Origin: Oscillospiraceae bacterium
Lineage (GTDB): Bacteria; Bacillota; Clostridia; Oscillospirales; Oscillospiraceae
Assembly: GCA_902798545.1 (NCBI GenBank)
Contig: CADBWQ010000010.1
Location: forward strand, 103,329-167,328
DNA: 64,000 nucleotides
Direction: 5' to 3'
This document shows, piece by piece, positions 35,368-42,868 of the stretch (its first letter is position 1; every line of letters begins with the position of its first letter). A program made the translations under genes and the position numbers. The notes under the pieces were generated by a model, which saw only the letters and a list, made by a program, of their open reading frames with translations, had not been told where the DNA came from and searched no databases.

Positions 35368-36327
35368 TTATTCAGCAGCCTCGATGGCTTCAAAACCCTC
35401 GGGAATCTCAACGCCGAGCAGTTCGCAGTTGACAGCGTTGTACTTGCCGGTGAAGGGAGCGTACTGGATCTCCATGGTGGAGATGTCGGCACCGTTGGCA
35501 AGAATTTCAGCGGCCATCTCACCGGTGACAACACCGAGATCATAGTAGGAGATGGAGAGCGTGACACAGCCGCAGCCGGCACAGAGGTTTTCCTCGCCGG
35601 CGACGACGGGAACCTTCTTCTCCAGGCACACGTTGTTGATCAGTTCGGCGTTGGAGGCGGCGGTGTTGTCGGTCGGGATGTAGAGCACGTCGCAGTCGTC
35701 GCAGGCATTGGCGGTAATCTGCGCAACGTCATTGGAATCGGCAAAGGTGTAATCCTTGACCTTGTAGCCCATCTCTTCGAGAATCGGACGAATCTCGTCG
35801 GCCTGGAACTTGGAGTTGGGCTCGCCGGAGCAGTAGAGGAGGCCGACATTCTTGGCATCGGCAAAGACCTGCTGAAGCAGCTCGGCCTGGGCCTGGGCGG
35901 GGACGCCGTCGGAGGTGCCGGAAACATTCAGCGCGATGTCGCGCGCATTCCAGTCCTCAACCTCATAGGCACTGGCATAATCGGTGACAGAGGTTCCGAG
36001 TACGGGGATGGTATTCGTAGCCTGTGTGGCGAGCAGAGCGGGAGTCGCATTGGCCATAATCAGATCGACTTCATCAGAAATAAACTGACCGACGATAACA
36101 CTGCAGGTGGCAGAGTCACCGGAAGCGTTCTGGACATTGAATTTGACGGCATCTTCGCCGAGCTTTTCTTTCAGGGCATCCATGAAGCCCTCTGTCGCGG
36201 CATCCAGTGCGGGGTGCTGGACCAGCTGGCAGACGCCGACGTTATAGGTCGCGGGTGCAGCAAGGGCAGCAGCGCCCAGGCTGAGAACCAGAACAGCCAT
36301 CAGAACGAATGCAAGGATCTTTTTCAT
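35368..36327 (-). CDS. TrpX-type ABC transporter substrate-binding protein (aromatic amino acid)
   Basis: A 319-residue ABC_sub_bind-family protein (COG2984). The Sec signal (MKKILAFVLMAVLVLSLGA) ends ALA-APATYN with no lipobox cysteine. The mature part starts YNVGVCQLVQHPALDAATEGF, the hallmark of this family, and carries IPTDNTAASNAEL and an acidic C-terminus. GGAGG precedes the start. It is the first structural gene of the operon, 40 bases downstream of the attenuator terminator. Tyrosine is the probable ligand, inferred from the leader peptide rather than from binding residues. Confidence 0.9.
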   Translation of the reverse strand: MKKILAFVLMAVLVLSLGAAALAAPATYNVGVCQLVQHPALDAATEGFMDALKEKLGEDAVKFNVQNASGDSATCSVIVGQFISDEVDLIMANATPALLATQATNTIPVLGTSVTDYASAYEVEDWNARDIALNVSGTSDGVPAQAQAELLQQVFADAKNVGLLYCSGEPNSKFQADEIRPILEEMGYKVKDYTFADSNDVAQITANACDDCDVLYIPTDNTAASNAELINNVCLEKKVPVVAGEENLCAGCGCVTLSISYYDLGVVTGEMAAEILANGADISTMEIQYAPFTGKYNAVNCELLGVEIPEGFEAIEAAE

Positions 36328-36368
36328 TTGAGTTTCCTCCTCAATATTCTTGAATCAGCGGCAGACGT

Positions 36369-36467
36369 AAAAAAACCGCCCGGAGAAGTCCGTGCGGCCT
36401 GATTGCTTATCAAAACGAAAACTTCTGCAGCACAAACTTCTATTACTTCGTCTTTCTAAAGTAATAG
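36369..36467 (-). promoter_or_regulatory. Tyrosine-type transcription attenuator
   Basis: Minus strand, three competing pairings. (1:2) CTATTACTT inside the Tyr codons (36459-36467) pairs perfectly with AAGTAATAG at the leader stop (36440-36448). (2:3) Antiterminator: AGAAGTTTGTGC (36430-36441) pairs over 12 bp, two of them G-U, with GCACGGACTTCT (36384-36395). (3:4) Terminator: CCGCACGGA/TCCGGGCGG (36376-36397) with loop CTTC, followed by seven T (36369-36375). Segments 1:2 and 2:3 share two bases; 2:3 and 3:4 share strand 3. Ribosome stalling on Tyr codons would free strand 2 and allow readthrough. Confidence 0.85.
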
Positions 36468-36505
36468 CGGTAATAGTATGCAGCTGCAAAAGAAAGGGCT
36501 TTCAT
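36443..36505 (-). CDS. Tyr-rich leader peptide (20 codons)
   Basis: A 20-codon open reading frame, ATG at 36505 and TAA at 36443-36445, encodes a peptide that begins MKALSFAAA and then has YYYRYYF, giving five Tyr codons in six positions followed by Phe. GGGAGG lies six bases before the ATG. It sits between a sigma-A promoter and a terminator and upstream of an aromatic-amino-acid-type ABC importer, as in trp, his or phe leader peptides. The peptide itself is probably without function; the codons sense charged tRNA-Tyr. Confidence 0.85.
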   Translation of the reverse strand: MKALSFAAAYYYRYYFRKTK

Positions 36506-36533
36506 AAGACGCCTCCCGTTGAAACTGTTTCAC

Positions 36534-36562
36534 ACTTTAGCACTTTTTGGTGCTAAAGTCAA
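36534..36562 (-). promoter_or_regulatory. Sigma-A promoter covered by a perfect 26-bp palindrome
   Basis: On the minus strand, TTGACT (36557-36562) and TAAAGT (36534-36539) are spaced 17 bases. The palindrome ACTTTAGCAC-N6-GTGCTAAAGT (36534-36559) spans it from the -10 into the -35 and is a likely repressor operator. It is 29 bases upstream of the leader peptide start. Confidence 0.75.
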
Positions 36563-36627
36563 GCGCGCTCTTGTGTTTTTCAAAAAAGAATGGTATCATG
36601 TACAAAAATTTTTTCAGAAGAGAGCAG

Positions 36628-36936
36628 ATGATTATGAAATATGTCATCGGAGCGGTGATGGGGCTCGTCTGGGGCGCACTTGTTGCATGGATCAATTCAC
36701 GAATCAATAAAAAGGCCCTGGAAAAAAACAGCACCAATGCCATGCTGGGGGCAAACATAGGCAGATCTTTTATCGACTTTGCGGCGCTCGGGTCGGTGTT
36801 CCTGCTGAGAAATGTCCTGCCCGGCAATTTTGAAGCGACGATTGTCGGTACCGCCGCATCTCTGGGCCTGCTGACCGTGTACTTCGCGTTCCGGCTTTCC
36901 AGACCGGAGAAAGATCAAGGTAAGGGAGAGAAGTAG
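36628..36936 (+). CDS. Small membrane protein of unknown function
   Basis: A protein of about 102 residues with three hydrophobic segments (KYVIGAVMGLVWGALVAW; FIDFAALGSVFLLRNVLPG; IVGTAASLGLLTVYFAF) and a charged tail. The size and pattern recall AtpI/AtpZ-like proteins, but no motif allows a call. The start may be 36628 or the next ATG at 36634; AGAAGAGAG precedes both. It lies seven bases before the TauE/SafE gene, so the two are probably co-transcribed. Confidence 0.65.
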   Translation: MIMKYVIGAVMGLVWGALVAWINSRINKKALEKNSTNAMLGANIGRSFIDFAALGSVFLLRNVLPGNFEATIVGTAASLGLLTVYFAFRLSRPEKDQGKGEK

Positions 36937-36943
36937 GATTCCT

Positions 36944-37723
36944 ATGCATTCGGTTTTCTTCCCGATGGAGCTGTCCGCGAAAATGGTCCTGATCGTGGTT
37001 GCGGGTGTTTTTGCTGCAGCATTTGTAGACGGAATTGCCGGCGGCGGTGGAATTATCTCCGTCCCGTCCTATTTTCTGGCCGGCCTGCCTCCGCATCTGG
37101 CGCTGGGGACGAACAAAATGACTTCCTGCATCGGAACAATGGTCTCGACGGGCCGATACATCCGGCAGGGATATGTAGACTGGAAACTGGCGGCGCCGTC
37201 TGTTCTGCTGGCACTGACGGGCTCCTATTTCGGCACGAAGCTGCAGCTTTCCGTTGATGAGGTTTATCTCAAGTGGCTGCTTCTGCTGATCCTGCCCGTT
37301 GTTGCGGTGGTGGTCCTGCGACAGCGCAGCTTCCCGGAAGAACGGGGCGAGATTGCAGCGGGAAAACAGATGGCAATCGTCCTGCTGGCCTCTCTGGTGA
37401 TCGGGACATACGACGGCTTTTACGGGCCGGGGACGGGTACATTTCTGCTGCTGATCTTCTGCAACCTGGCAAAGCTTGACCTTCGTACAGCCTCGGGCAA
37501 CATGAAGGTCGTGAATCTCTCCAGCAATATCGGCGGTGTGACAACGGCTTTCCTGAACGGAAAAGTTTTTGTGGCGCTGGGACTCTTCGGTGCGCTTGCC
37601 TCCATCGCGGGACATTATATCGGGTCCGGCCTCGCCATCAAGGACGGCTCCAGAATTGTGAGGCCGGTGATCCTGGTGGTGCTGACCCTGTTGGCCATCA
37701 AGGTTATCACGGAATTGCTCTGA
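36944..37723 (+). CDS. TauE/SafE (TSUP) family anion permease
   Basis: A 259-residue membrane protein with about eight helices. The family repeat motifs are FVDGIAGGGGIISVPSYFLAGLPPHLALGTNKM near the N-terminus and YDGFYGPGTGTFLLL in the second half, followed by TASGNMKVVNLSSN. TSUP permeases move sulfite, sulfoacetate, taurine-derived or other organic anions; the direction and substrate are unknown here. Length is standard. Confidence 0.88.
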   Translation: MHSVFFPMELSAKMVLIVVAGVFAAAFVDGIAGGGGIISVPSYFLAGLPPHLALGTNKMTSCIGTMVSTGRYIRQGYVDWKLAAPSVLLALTGSYFGTKLQLSVDEVYLKWLLLLILPVVAVVVLRQRSFPEERGEIAAGKQMAIVLLASLVIGTYDGFYGPGTGTFLLLIFCNLAKLDLRTASGNMKVVNLSSNIGGVTTAFLNGKVFVALGLFGALASIAGHYIGSGLAIKDGSRIVRPVILVVLTLLAIKVITELL

Positions 37724-37749
37724 AGCAGAATAATAGTAGAAGTAGATAA

Positions 37750-37800
37750 GAAGAGGTGCCGGGAGTATTACACTTTCTGTAATGTTCCCAGCACCTCTTC
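37750..37800. terminator. Long hairpin doubling as the 3' end of the pyridoxal kinase gene
   Basis: A stem of more than 20 bp (GAAGAGGTGC... / ...GCACCTCTTC) spans the stop codon and last ten codons of the minus-strand kinase gene and lies 27 bases after the TauE/SafE stop. T runs are poor, so efficiency is uncertain. Confidence 0.55.
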
Positions 37801-38634
37801 GAAGCATACCCCGTCAGTGCCCGGTATGCCCAGTTCGGCAGACAGCAGAATGCATTTTTTAATAAAGAGAGATGCTCGACGGACAGAGCGGATCAGTTCG
37901 ACCCCGTTGACCGCATCGGCAGCAAGAATCGAAACAAAAATGTCTCCGGTTCCACTGTATGCGCAGCCGACATGCTGCTGACGGAGAAGGGGATGGCGGC
38001 CATCCTTCGTGCGGATCATGTTGGCGACGAACTTCCCCTGGGGAATGCCGGTGATCACGATTTGAGCCGGCCCAAGGTCATGGAGGCGGTCCAGCAGCCG
38101 ATCCAGTTCCTGTCTTTTCCACGCTCCGTCATGAAAATCTGTGCCGGTCAGGAGACAGGCCTCTGTCAGATTCGGCGTGATTATGTGTGCCAGACTGACA
38201 AGATGGCGTAAAGCCTGACAGACCCCATCCGGAAGATTACGGTATCTTTTGCCGTTATCACCCATGATCGGGTCAACGATCACGAGCGTGCTGGAATCTG
38301 AAAAGTCGGTTATGAAGTGTTCTGCCATCGAGATCTGGTCAAGAGAGCCAAGATATCCGGTCATAATACCATCAAAACATAGATCAAGCTTTTTCCACTC
38401 TGCGGTATAAGCCTGAAAATGTGGGGTAAGGTTCTCAATAAAACAGCTTGGAAAGGCGGTATGATTAGAGAGGAGCGCGGTCGGAGCAGCGCAGCACTGG
38501 ACACCGAGACGGGAGATGACCGGCAACGCCACTGCCAGTGCGCACCGGCCGAAGCCGGTAAAGTCATTGACCGCGGCAATTTTTTTCTGATGATTGTGTA
38601 TGCCGCAGCCGGCTGTGCTTTTGTTATCTGACAT
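37768..38634 (-). CDS. Pyridoxal/pyridoxamine kinase
   Basis: A 288-residue ribokinase-fold B6-vitamer kinase of PdxY/PdxK type. Motifs are AAVNDFTGFGRCALAVALPVIS, PTALLSNHTAF, GIMTGYLGS, VIVDPIMGDNGKRY and the anion-hole/catalytic GCAYSGTGDIFVSIL (GTGD). It salvages PLP, which enzymes such as the aminotransferase at 4.8 kb need. The ATG at 38634 has GGAGG at good spacing. Divergent from the sugar ABC operon. Confidence 0.88.
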   Translation of the reverse strand: MSDNKSTAGCGIHNHQKKIAAVNDFTGFGRCALAVALPVISRLGVQCCAAPTALLSNHTAFPSCFIENLTPHFQAYTAEWKKLDLCFDGIMTGYLGSLDQISMAEHFITDFSDSSTLVIVDPIMGDNGKRYRNLPDGVCQALRHLVSLAHIITPNLTEACLLTGTDFHDGAWKRQELDRLLDRLHDLGPAQIVITGIPQGKFVANMIRTKDGRHPLLRQQHVGCAYSGTGDIFVSILAADAVNGVELIRSVRRASLFIKKCILLSAELGIPGTDGVCFEEVLGTLQKV

Positions 38635-38695
38635 GGCAGGATTCCTCCGTTTGAACGCCGGTTCCGTTTGTGAACCTGAACGGGATGCGACACTC

Positions 38696-38724
38696 ATCAT
38701 ATCCGTTTTTTTATTGCGTGTCAA
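38696..38724 (-). promoter_or_regulatory. Sigma-A promoter for the pyridoxal kinase gene
   Basis: On the minus strand, consensus TTGACA and TATGAT are spaced 17 bases, about 60 bases upstream of the start. Confidence 0.7.
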
Positions 38725-38848
38725 GAAACAGAAAACAGCGGAGCCGTGAGCCATATTGAAAACTGATGAGAACAGCGAGCAAGGAAGAACAAATTGTACG
38801 ACCTGCACAAAAACGAGCGGATTGAATTGTGAAAAATACCGGTATGGA

Positions 38849-38877
38849 TTGACAAATCCACCAAGGAATACTATAAT
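38849..38877 (+). promoter_or_regulatory. Strong sigma-A promoter for the sugar ABC operon
   Basis: Perfect consensus TTGACA and TATAAT spaced 17 bases, 61 bases upstream of the binding-protein start. The 38635-38938 gap holds only this and the divergent kinase promoter. Confidence 0.85.
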
Positions 38878-38938
38878 TCTTTTAAGCTTTGTCGGAAAAC
38901 GGCAAGCACACAAGAATAAGAAGAAAAGGAGAAACAGT

Positions 38939-40201
38939 ATGAAAAAGTTATTTGCACTCTTCCTGATCGTCGCACTTGTACTCTGCATGGTACCCGCGGC
39001 CTTCGCGGCAGACGATGTCACCCTGGATGTCATCATCTGCCAGTACGGTCCCAACACCAATGAGTGGTTTGAACGCGGCGGAAAGGGCATGGACGGCTCC
39101 AACTTCGTCGAGAAGTTCGAAGCGGCCAACCCCGGCATCAAACTGAACCTCGAGGTTGTTTCCTGGAACGATGTCCATCAGGTTGTTGACACTCGTATTG
39201 CCAACGGCAATGCACCCGACATCCTGAACCTCGATACCTTCTCTGAATTCCTGCCTGACGGCCTCCTGCTTCCCGTGAAGGACTACTGCCCGGACGAGCT
39301 CTTCAATGATTTCTTCCCGGCATTCATGCAGGATTTCCTGGTCGATGGCGAGTACTGGGCAGTTCCCGACCTGGCCTCCGCACGTGCCCTTTACTACAAT
39401 GTTGACATCCTTGAGGAAGTCGGCATTGAAGTTCCCACTACCTGGGCTGAACTGCGGGATGCCTGCCAGGCGATCATCGACTTCTACGATGGTGAGATCT
39501 ATCCCTGGGGCATTGATATGACCACTGACGAAGGCCAGGCTGCATTCGCCTACTACACCTGGGGCAACGGCGGCGGCTTCACCGATGAAAACGGTGCCTG
39601 GGCGCTCAACTCCGATGAAAACGTTGAAGCCATCGAATATGCCATCAGCCTGGTGAACGACGGCTACACCAATCCGAACCCGGCAACCCAGACCCGCTAT
39701 GACCTGCAGGATATGTTTGCTGCCGGCAAGCTTGCAATGATGATCGGCCCGAACCAGATCCCGACCTATGTTAAGGACAAGGGTGGCGAGATCAATATGG
39801 CAACTGCCAGCCTGCCTGCCAATGAGGGCAAGACCTCCGCGTCTGTCGGCGTCAAGGATGTCATGATGGCGTTCAAGGATGACTCCGCCCCCGATCAGGC
39901 AGCCCGCAACGAAGCCATCGGCAAGTTTATGCAGTTCTTCTATGATCCGGCAAACTATGTCGGCTGGGTCAGCATGGAAGACTTCCTGCCCGCAGTGAAC
40001 TCTGCTGTCGAAGCTCTGGTTGAAGCCAATCCGTCCTTTGAGGCATGGCTGAATGTTCTTGCAACCTGCAAGTTCTATCCGACCTCCATGGCAGAGTGGG
40101 CACAGGTGCGTCAGGGCGTGACCACCGTTGAGCAGAATGCACTGACCGGCGCGGATGTCCGTGCTGAGCTGGATGCACTGCAGGCTGAAATCGCAGGATA
40201 A
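38939..40201 (+). CDS. Family-1 sugar ABC transporter substrate-binding protein
   Basis: A 420-residue MalE-like binding protein. The Sec signal (MKKLFALFLIVALVLCMV) ends AAFA-ADD without a lipobox cysteine after it. The mature protein has FEAANPGIKLNLEVVSWNDVHQVVDTRIANGNAPDILNLDTF and YYNVDILEEVGIEVPTTW, classic for family 1. AAAGGAG precedes the ATG. It heads an operon with two permeases. The nearby N-acetylhexosamine-kinase-like gene hints at a HexNAc-containing sugar, but that gene is convergent, so this is weak. Confidence 0.9.
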   Translation: MKKLFALFLIVALVLCMVPAAFAADDVTLDVIICQYGPNTNEWFERGGKGMDGSNFVEKFEAANPGIKLNLEVVSWNDVHQVVDTRIANGNAPDILNLDTFSEFLPDGLLLPVKDYCPDELFNDFFPAFMQDFLVDGEYWAVPDLASARALYYNVDILEEVGIEVPTTWAELRDACQAIIDFYDGEIYPWGIDMTTDEGQAAFAYYTWGNGGGFTDENGAWALNSDENVEAIEYAISLVNDGYTNPNPATQTRYDLQDMFAAGKLAMMIGPNQIPTYVKDKGGEINMATASLPANEGKTSASVGVKDVMMAFKDDSAPDQAARNEAIGKFMQFFYDPANYVGWVSMEDFLPAVNSAVEALVEANPSFEAWLNVLATCKFYPTSMAEWAQVRQGVTTVEQNALTGADVRAELDALQAEIAG

Positions 40202-40244
40202 TCAACTGTTCTGCTGATTCTCAGAATTTGTCTGAATTCAAACG

Positions 40245-40275
40245 CAGGGCCGGCTGAGATAGTCAGCCGGCCCTG
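40245..40275 (+). other. Intercistronic hairpin between sugar binding protein and permease
   Basis: CAGGGCCGGCTGA pairs perfectly (13 bp) with TCAGCCGGCCCTG around a five-base loop, then TTTAAA. It is a likely partial terminator or 3'-end stabiliser. Confidence 0.75.
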
Positions 40276-40319
40276 TTTAAACACTGTTGCTTTCTACAGT
40301 TCCCTCAAGGAGGATGGTT

Positions 40320-41207
40320 ATGAACACCGGACTCAACAGAACCAAATGGGAGCCCTATGTATGGCTCCTGCCCAGTCTTTTGCTGATAGCGATCTTTGTC
40401 GTCTTTCCCATCCTGATCGTTTTCAAGCTCTCCTTCAGTGAGATCTCCAAAGCCGGCGTGATCGGCGGATTTATCGGCTTTGACAACTATGTTGAGGCCG
40501 TTCATCTGCCTGCGTTCAAGACCGTCATGCTCAACACCATGTGGTGGGTTCTGTCGGTGGTGATTCTCTCCACCGTTCTTGGGTTTATCATCGCCCTGGT
40601 GCTGAACCAGAAGTTTCGCGGGAGGAAGATTGCCCGCTCGATTCTGGTCTTCCCATGGGCAACTTCTCTGGTCATCCAGGCCTCGGTCTGGAATTACATC
40701 ATCAAGGCTGAGTATGGCAATCTGAACAACGTGCTGCTGAACCTCGGCATCATCCAGCAGGCGGTCAACTGGCGCTCCAGCTACCAGATCGAGTTTGTCT
40801 GGGAGTGCTGGGTCGGTATTTTCGTCACGGTTCCCTTTGTCACATTCTGTGTGCTCTCCGGGCTCCAGTCCATCGACGGCTCGCTCTATGAGGCCGCGAC
40901 AATGGACGGCGCGGGCTTCTGGAACAAGCTGAGACACATCACGCTGCCCATGGTCCGGCCGTCGCTCACGGTGAGTACCGTTTTGAATATCATCTATGTC
41001 TTCAATTCCTTCCCCATCGTCTACACCATGACCAAGGGGGCGCCGGCCCACAAGACGGACACGATGATCACCTATCTCTATATGCTGTCCTTCTATGAAC
41101 GCAGGAAGGGACCGGCAACGGCCCTCTCCGTGATCGGATTCCTGATCCTCTGTGTCTGTGCGGGCATCTATATGGTGTCGGTCATGCGAAAGGAGGAAGA
41201 GCTGTGA
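40320..41207 (+). CDS. Sugar ABC transporter permease, MalF-like
   Basis: A 295-residue permease with six membrane helices. The EAA loop reads YEAATMDGAGFWNKLRHITLPMVRP. The N-terminus WEPYVWLLPSLLLIAIFVVFPI is typical of UgpA/MalF short forms. Of two close ATGs, 40320 is better placed behind AAGGAGG. Its stop overlaps the GTG start of the next permease by four bases. Confidence 0.9.
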   Translation: MNTGLNRTKWEPYVWLLPSLLLIAIFVVFPILIVFKLSFSEISKAGVIGGFIGFDNYVEAVHLPAFKTVMLNTMWWVLSVVILSTVLGFIIALVLNQKFRGRKIARSILVFPWATSLVIQASVWNYIIKAEYGNLNNVLLNLGIIQQAVNWRSSYQIEFVWECWVGIFVTVPFVTFCVLSGLQSIDGSLYEAATMDGAGFWNKLRHITLPMVRPSLTVSTVLNIIYVFNSFPIVYTMTKGAPAHKTDTMITYLYMLSFYERRKGPATALSVIGFLILCVCAGIYMVSVMRKEEEL

Positions 41208-42796
41208 GATATCCGGAAGTGCGCCGGCAGAACCGGCGTATGCTGCTCCTCCTGATTCTGGGGCTTATACTCACATTAGTCCTGATGAGTCTGCCGCTGT
41301 ACAGCTTTGATGTCGGCGTGTATACGAAAAAATCGGGCAACACCTTTGTCGGGGACGAGAAATATCAGGCTGTGAGAGCGGAAGTCGAGGCGGTGGCTGA
41401 GGAATACCGGAGCCAGGGTTTTGACGTTGAAATCAGGGAGGATGTTCTGGAACGCGTCAATTCCAAAGGGAACACGACCTCTCTTGTCACATTCACAATC
41501 AGCGAGCGGTACAGCAGAAGCTTTTTGTCTTTCCTTGGAAAGAAATTGCCGAGCTCAACGGTTCTGGTTTTCATGGTCAGCCTGATGGGGGCAGCGCTGG
41601 TGTTTTCGATTGCCGGTCTGGCCGGGACAGATGATCTGGTGCCGAGGTATCTGAACAGGAAAGGCCGCCTGCTCCGGAATCTGGCCGTCACCGCACTGCT
41701 GCTTGCACTGCTGCTGGTGCCGGTCTTCATGCTGATGAACAATGTGATCTTCTCCCGGAGACTTTCGCTTTACAACGCGGATCTGATCACGGAAGGAAAA
41801 GAAGCGTTTTTCTCCATGCTGGATCACTTTTTCTTTGACGGGAGAATGGGCGAAAACGTCGGAGACGTTCTTGGCGGATTGAAGATTCAGCGCTCGCCGA
41901 TGGCATGGCTGCTGCTTCTGACGCTCTTCATTTCCCTTACGGCAGCAATCTGTATTCGATACGGAGAGATCAAAAGCAGCCTGCTGCGCGGCGCTTTGTA
42001 TGTGTTTGTGGTGATCGTCTGCGTCGTTACGCTTTATCCCTATTACGTGATGACCATCACGGCGTTCCGCTCCAACGCGGAGACCCTGGACATGTATTTC
42101 CTGCACATGGCGCCGACCAGATGGGTGTGGAGCAATCTGACGGACATTGTCCAGCGCGGCGTGCCGCGCTATCTGATGAACTCTATTTTTGTGGCCGGCG
42201 GAGCAACGGCACTGGCGATGCTCTGCGGCATACCGGCGGCTTATGCCATGGCGAGAATGAACTTTGTCGGCAAGAAGGCTTTTCTCGGCTTCGTGATCAT
42301 GAGCCAGATGTTCTCCCCGGTGGTATTGCTGATCGGCATCTCTCAGCTGATGAACACACTGCACCTCAACAACACGCTGTGGGGTCTGATGCTGATTAAT
42401 GCAGCGTTCAACCAGGCCTTTGCCATCTGGCTGCTGCGAGGGACCTTTGTCTCCATTTCCTCGGAGATGGAGCAGGCGGCGATGATCGACGGCTGCGGAA
42501 CGGTGGGCGCGCTTACCAAAGTGCTGATCCCGATGGCCGCGCCGGGCATTGTGACGGCGCTGATCTTTGTCTTCATCAACGCATGGAACGAATACACCAT
42601 TGCCACGGTGCTGATATCGACTGCCCAGAACCGGCCGATCACGGTGGGCATTACGCAGTTCAGTTCTTTCAACATGATCGAGTGGCAGTACATGTTCGCT
42701 GCATCGCTGCTCGCGACAATTCCGGTGGTGATCCTGTTTATGAGCATCGAAAAGCACCTGACGGCAGGCCTGACCTCCGGCGGTGTCAAAGGGTGA
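41204..42796 (+). CDS. Sugar ABC transporter permease, MalG-like, with large N-terminal membrane extension
   Basis: A 530-residue permease, about twice the usual MalG length. The C-terminal 270 residues are a normal MalG-type unit (YPYYVMTITAFRSNAETL; EAA loop MEQAAMIDGCGTVGALTKVLIPMAAPG; ending in SGGVKG). The N-terminal 260 residues add about four helices and an extracytoplasmic stretch (30-110) with a Lys/Glu-rich VRAEVEAVAEEYRSQGFDVEI segment. No ATP-binding gene follows, so a shared MsmX-like ATPase elsewhere is presumed (inference). It starts with GTG. Confidence 0.88.
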   Translation: MRYPEVRRQNRRMLLLLILGLILTLVLMSLPLYSFDVGVYTKKSGNTFVGDEKYQAVRAEVEAVAEEYRSQGFDVEIREDVLERVNSKGNTTSLVTFTISERYSRSFLSFLGKKLPSSTVLVFMVSLMGAALVFSIAGLAGTDDLVPRYLNRKGRLLRNLAVTALLLALLLVPVFMLMNNVIFSRRLSLYNADLITEGKEAFFSMLDHFFFDGRMGENVGDVLGGLKIQRSPMAWLLLLTLFISLTAAICIRYGEIKSSLLRGALYVFVVIVCVVTLYPYYVMTITAFRSNAETLDMYFLHMAPTRWVWSNLTDIVQRGVPRYLMNSIFVAGGATALAMLCGIPAAYAMARMNFVGKKAFLGFVIMSQMFSPVVLLIGISQLMNTLHLNNTLWGLMLINAAFNQAFAIWLLRGTFVSISSEMEQAAMIDGCGTVGALTKVLIPMAAPGIVTALIFVFINAWNEYTIATVLISTAQNRPITVGITQFSSFNMIEWQYMFAASLLATIPVVILFMSIEKHLTAGLTSGGVKG

Positions 42797-42815
42797 CAGT
42801 CTCTTCCCACCAATA

Positions 42816-42857
42816 GATAAAGCAATCCCTCGCCTTTCGGCGAGGGATTGCTTTATC
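42816..42857. terminator. Bidirectional terminator, perfect 19-bp stem
   Basis: GATAAAGCAATCCCTCGCC pairs with its exact complement around a TTTC loop, between the convergent sugar-permease and kinase genes. The closing AT pairs replace a classic T run. Confidence 0.8.
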
Positions 42858-42868
42858 TGAAAGGGGAT

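Noticed and set aside
36534-36559. CIRCE element (HrcA operator)
   Set aside because: Half-sites TTAGCAC/GTGCTAA are shared, but the spacer is six instead of nine bases, the CTC/GAG ends are missing and the operon is not a chaperone operon.
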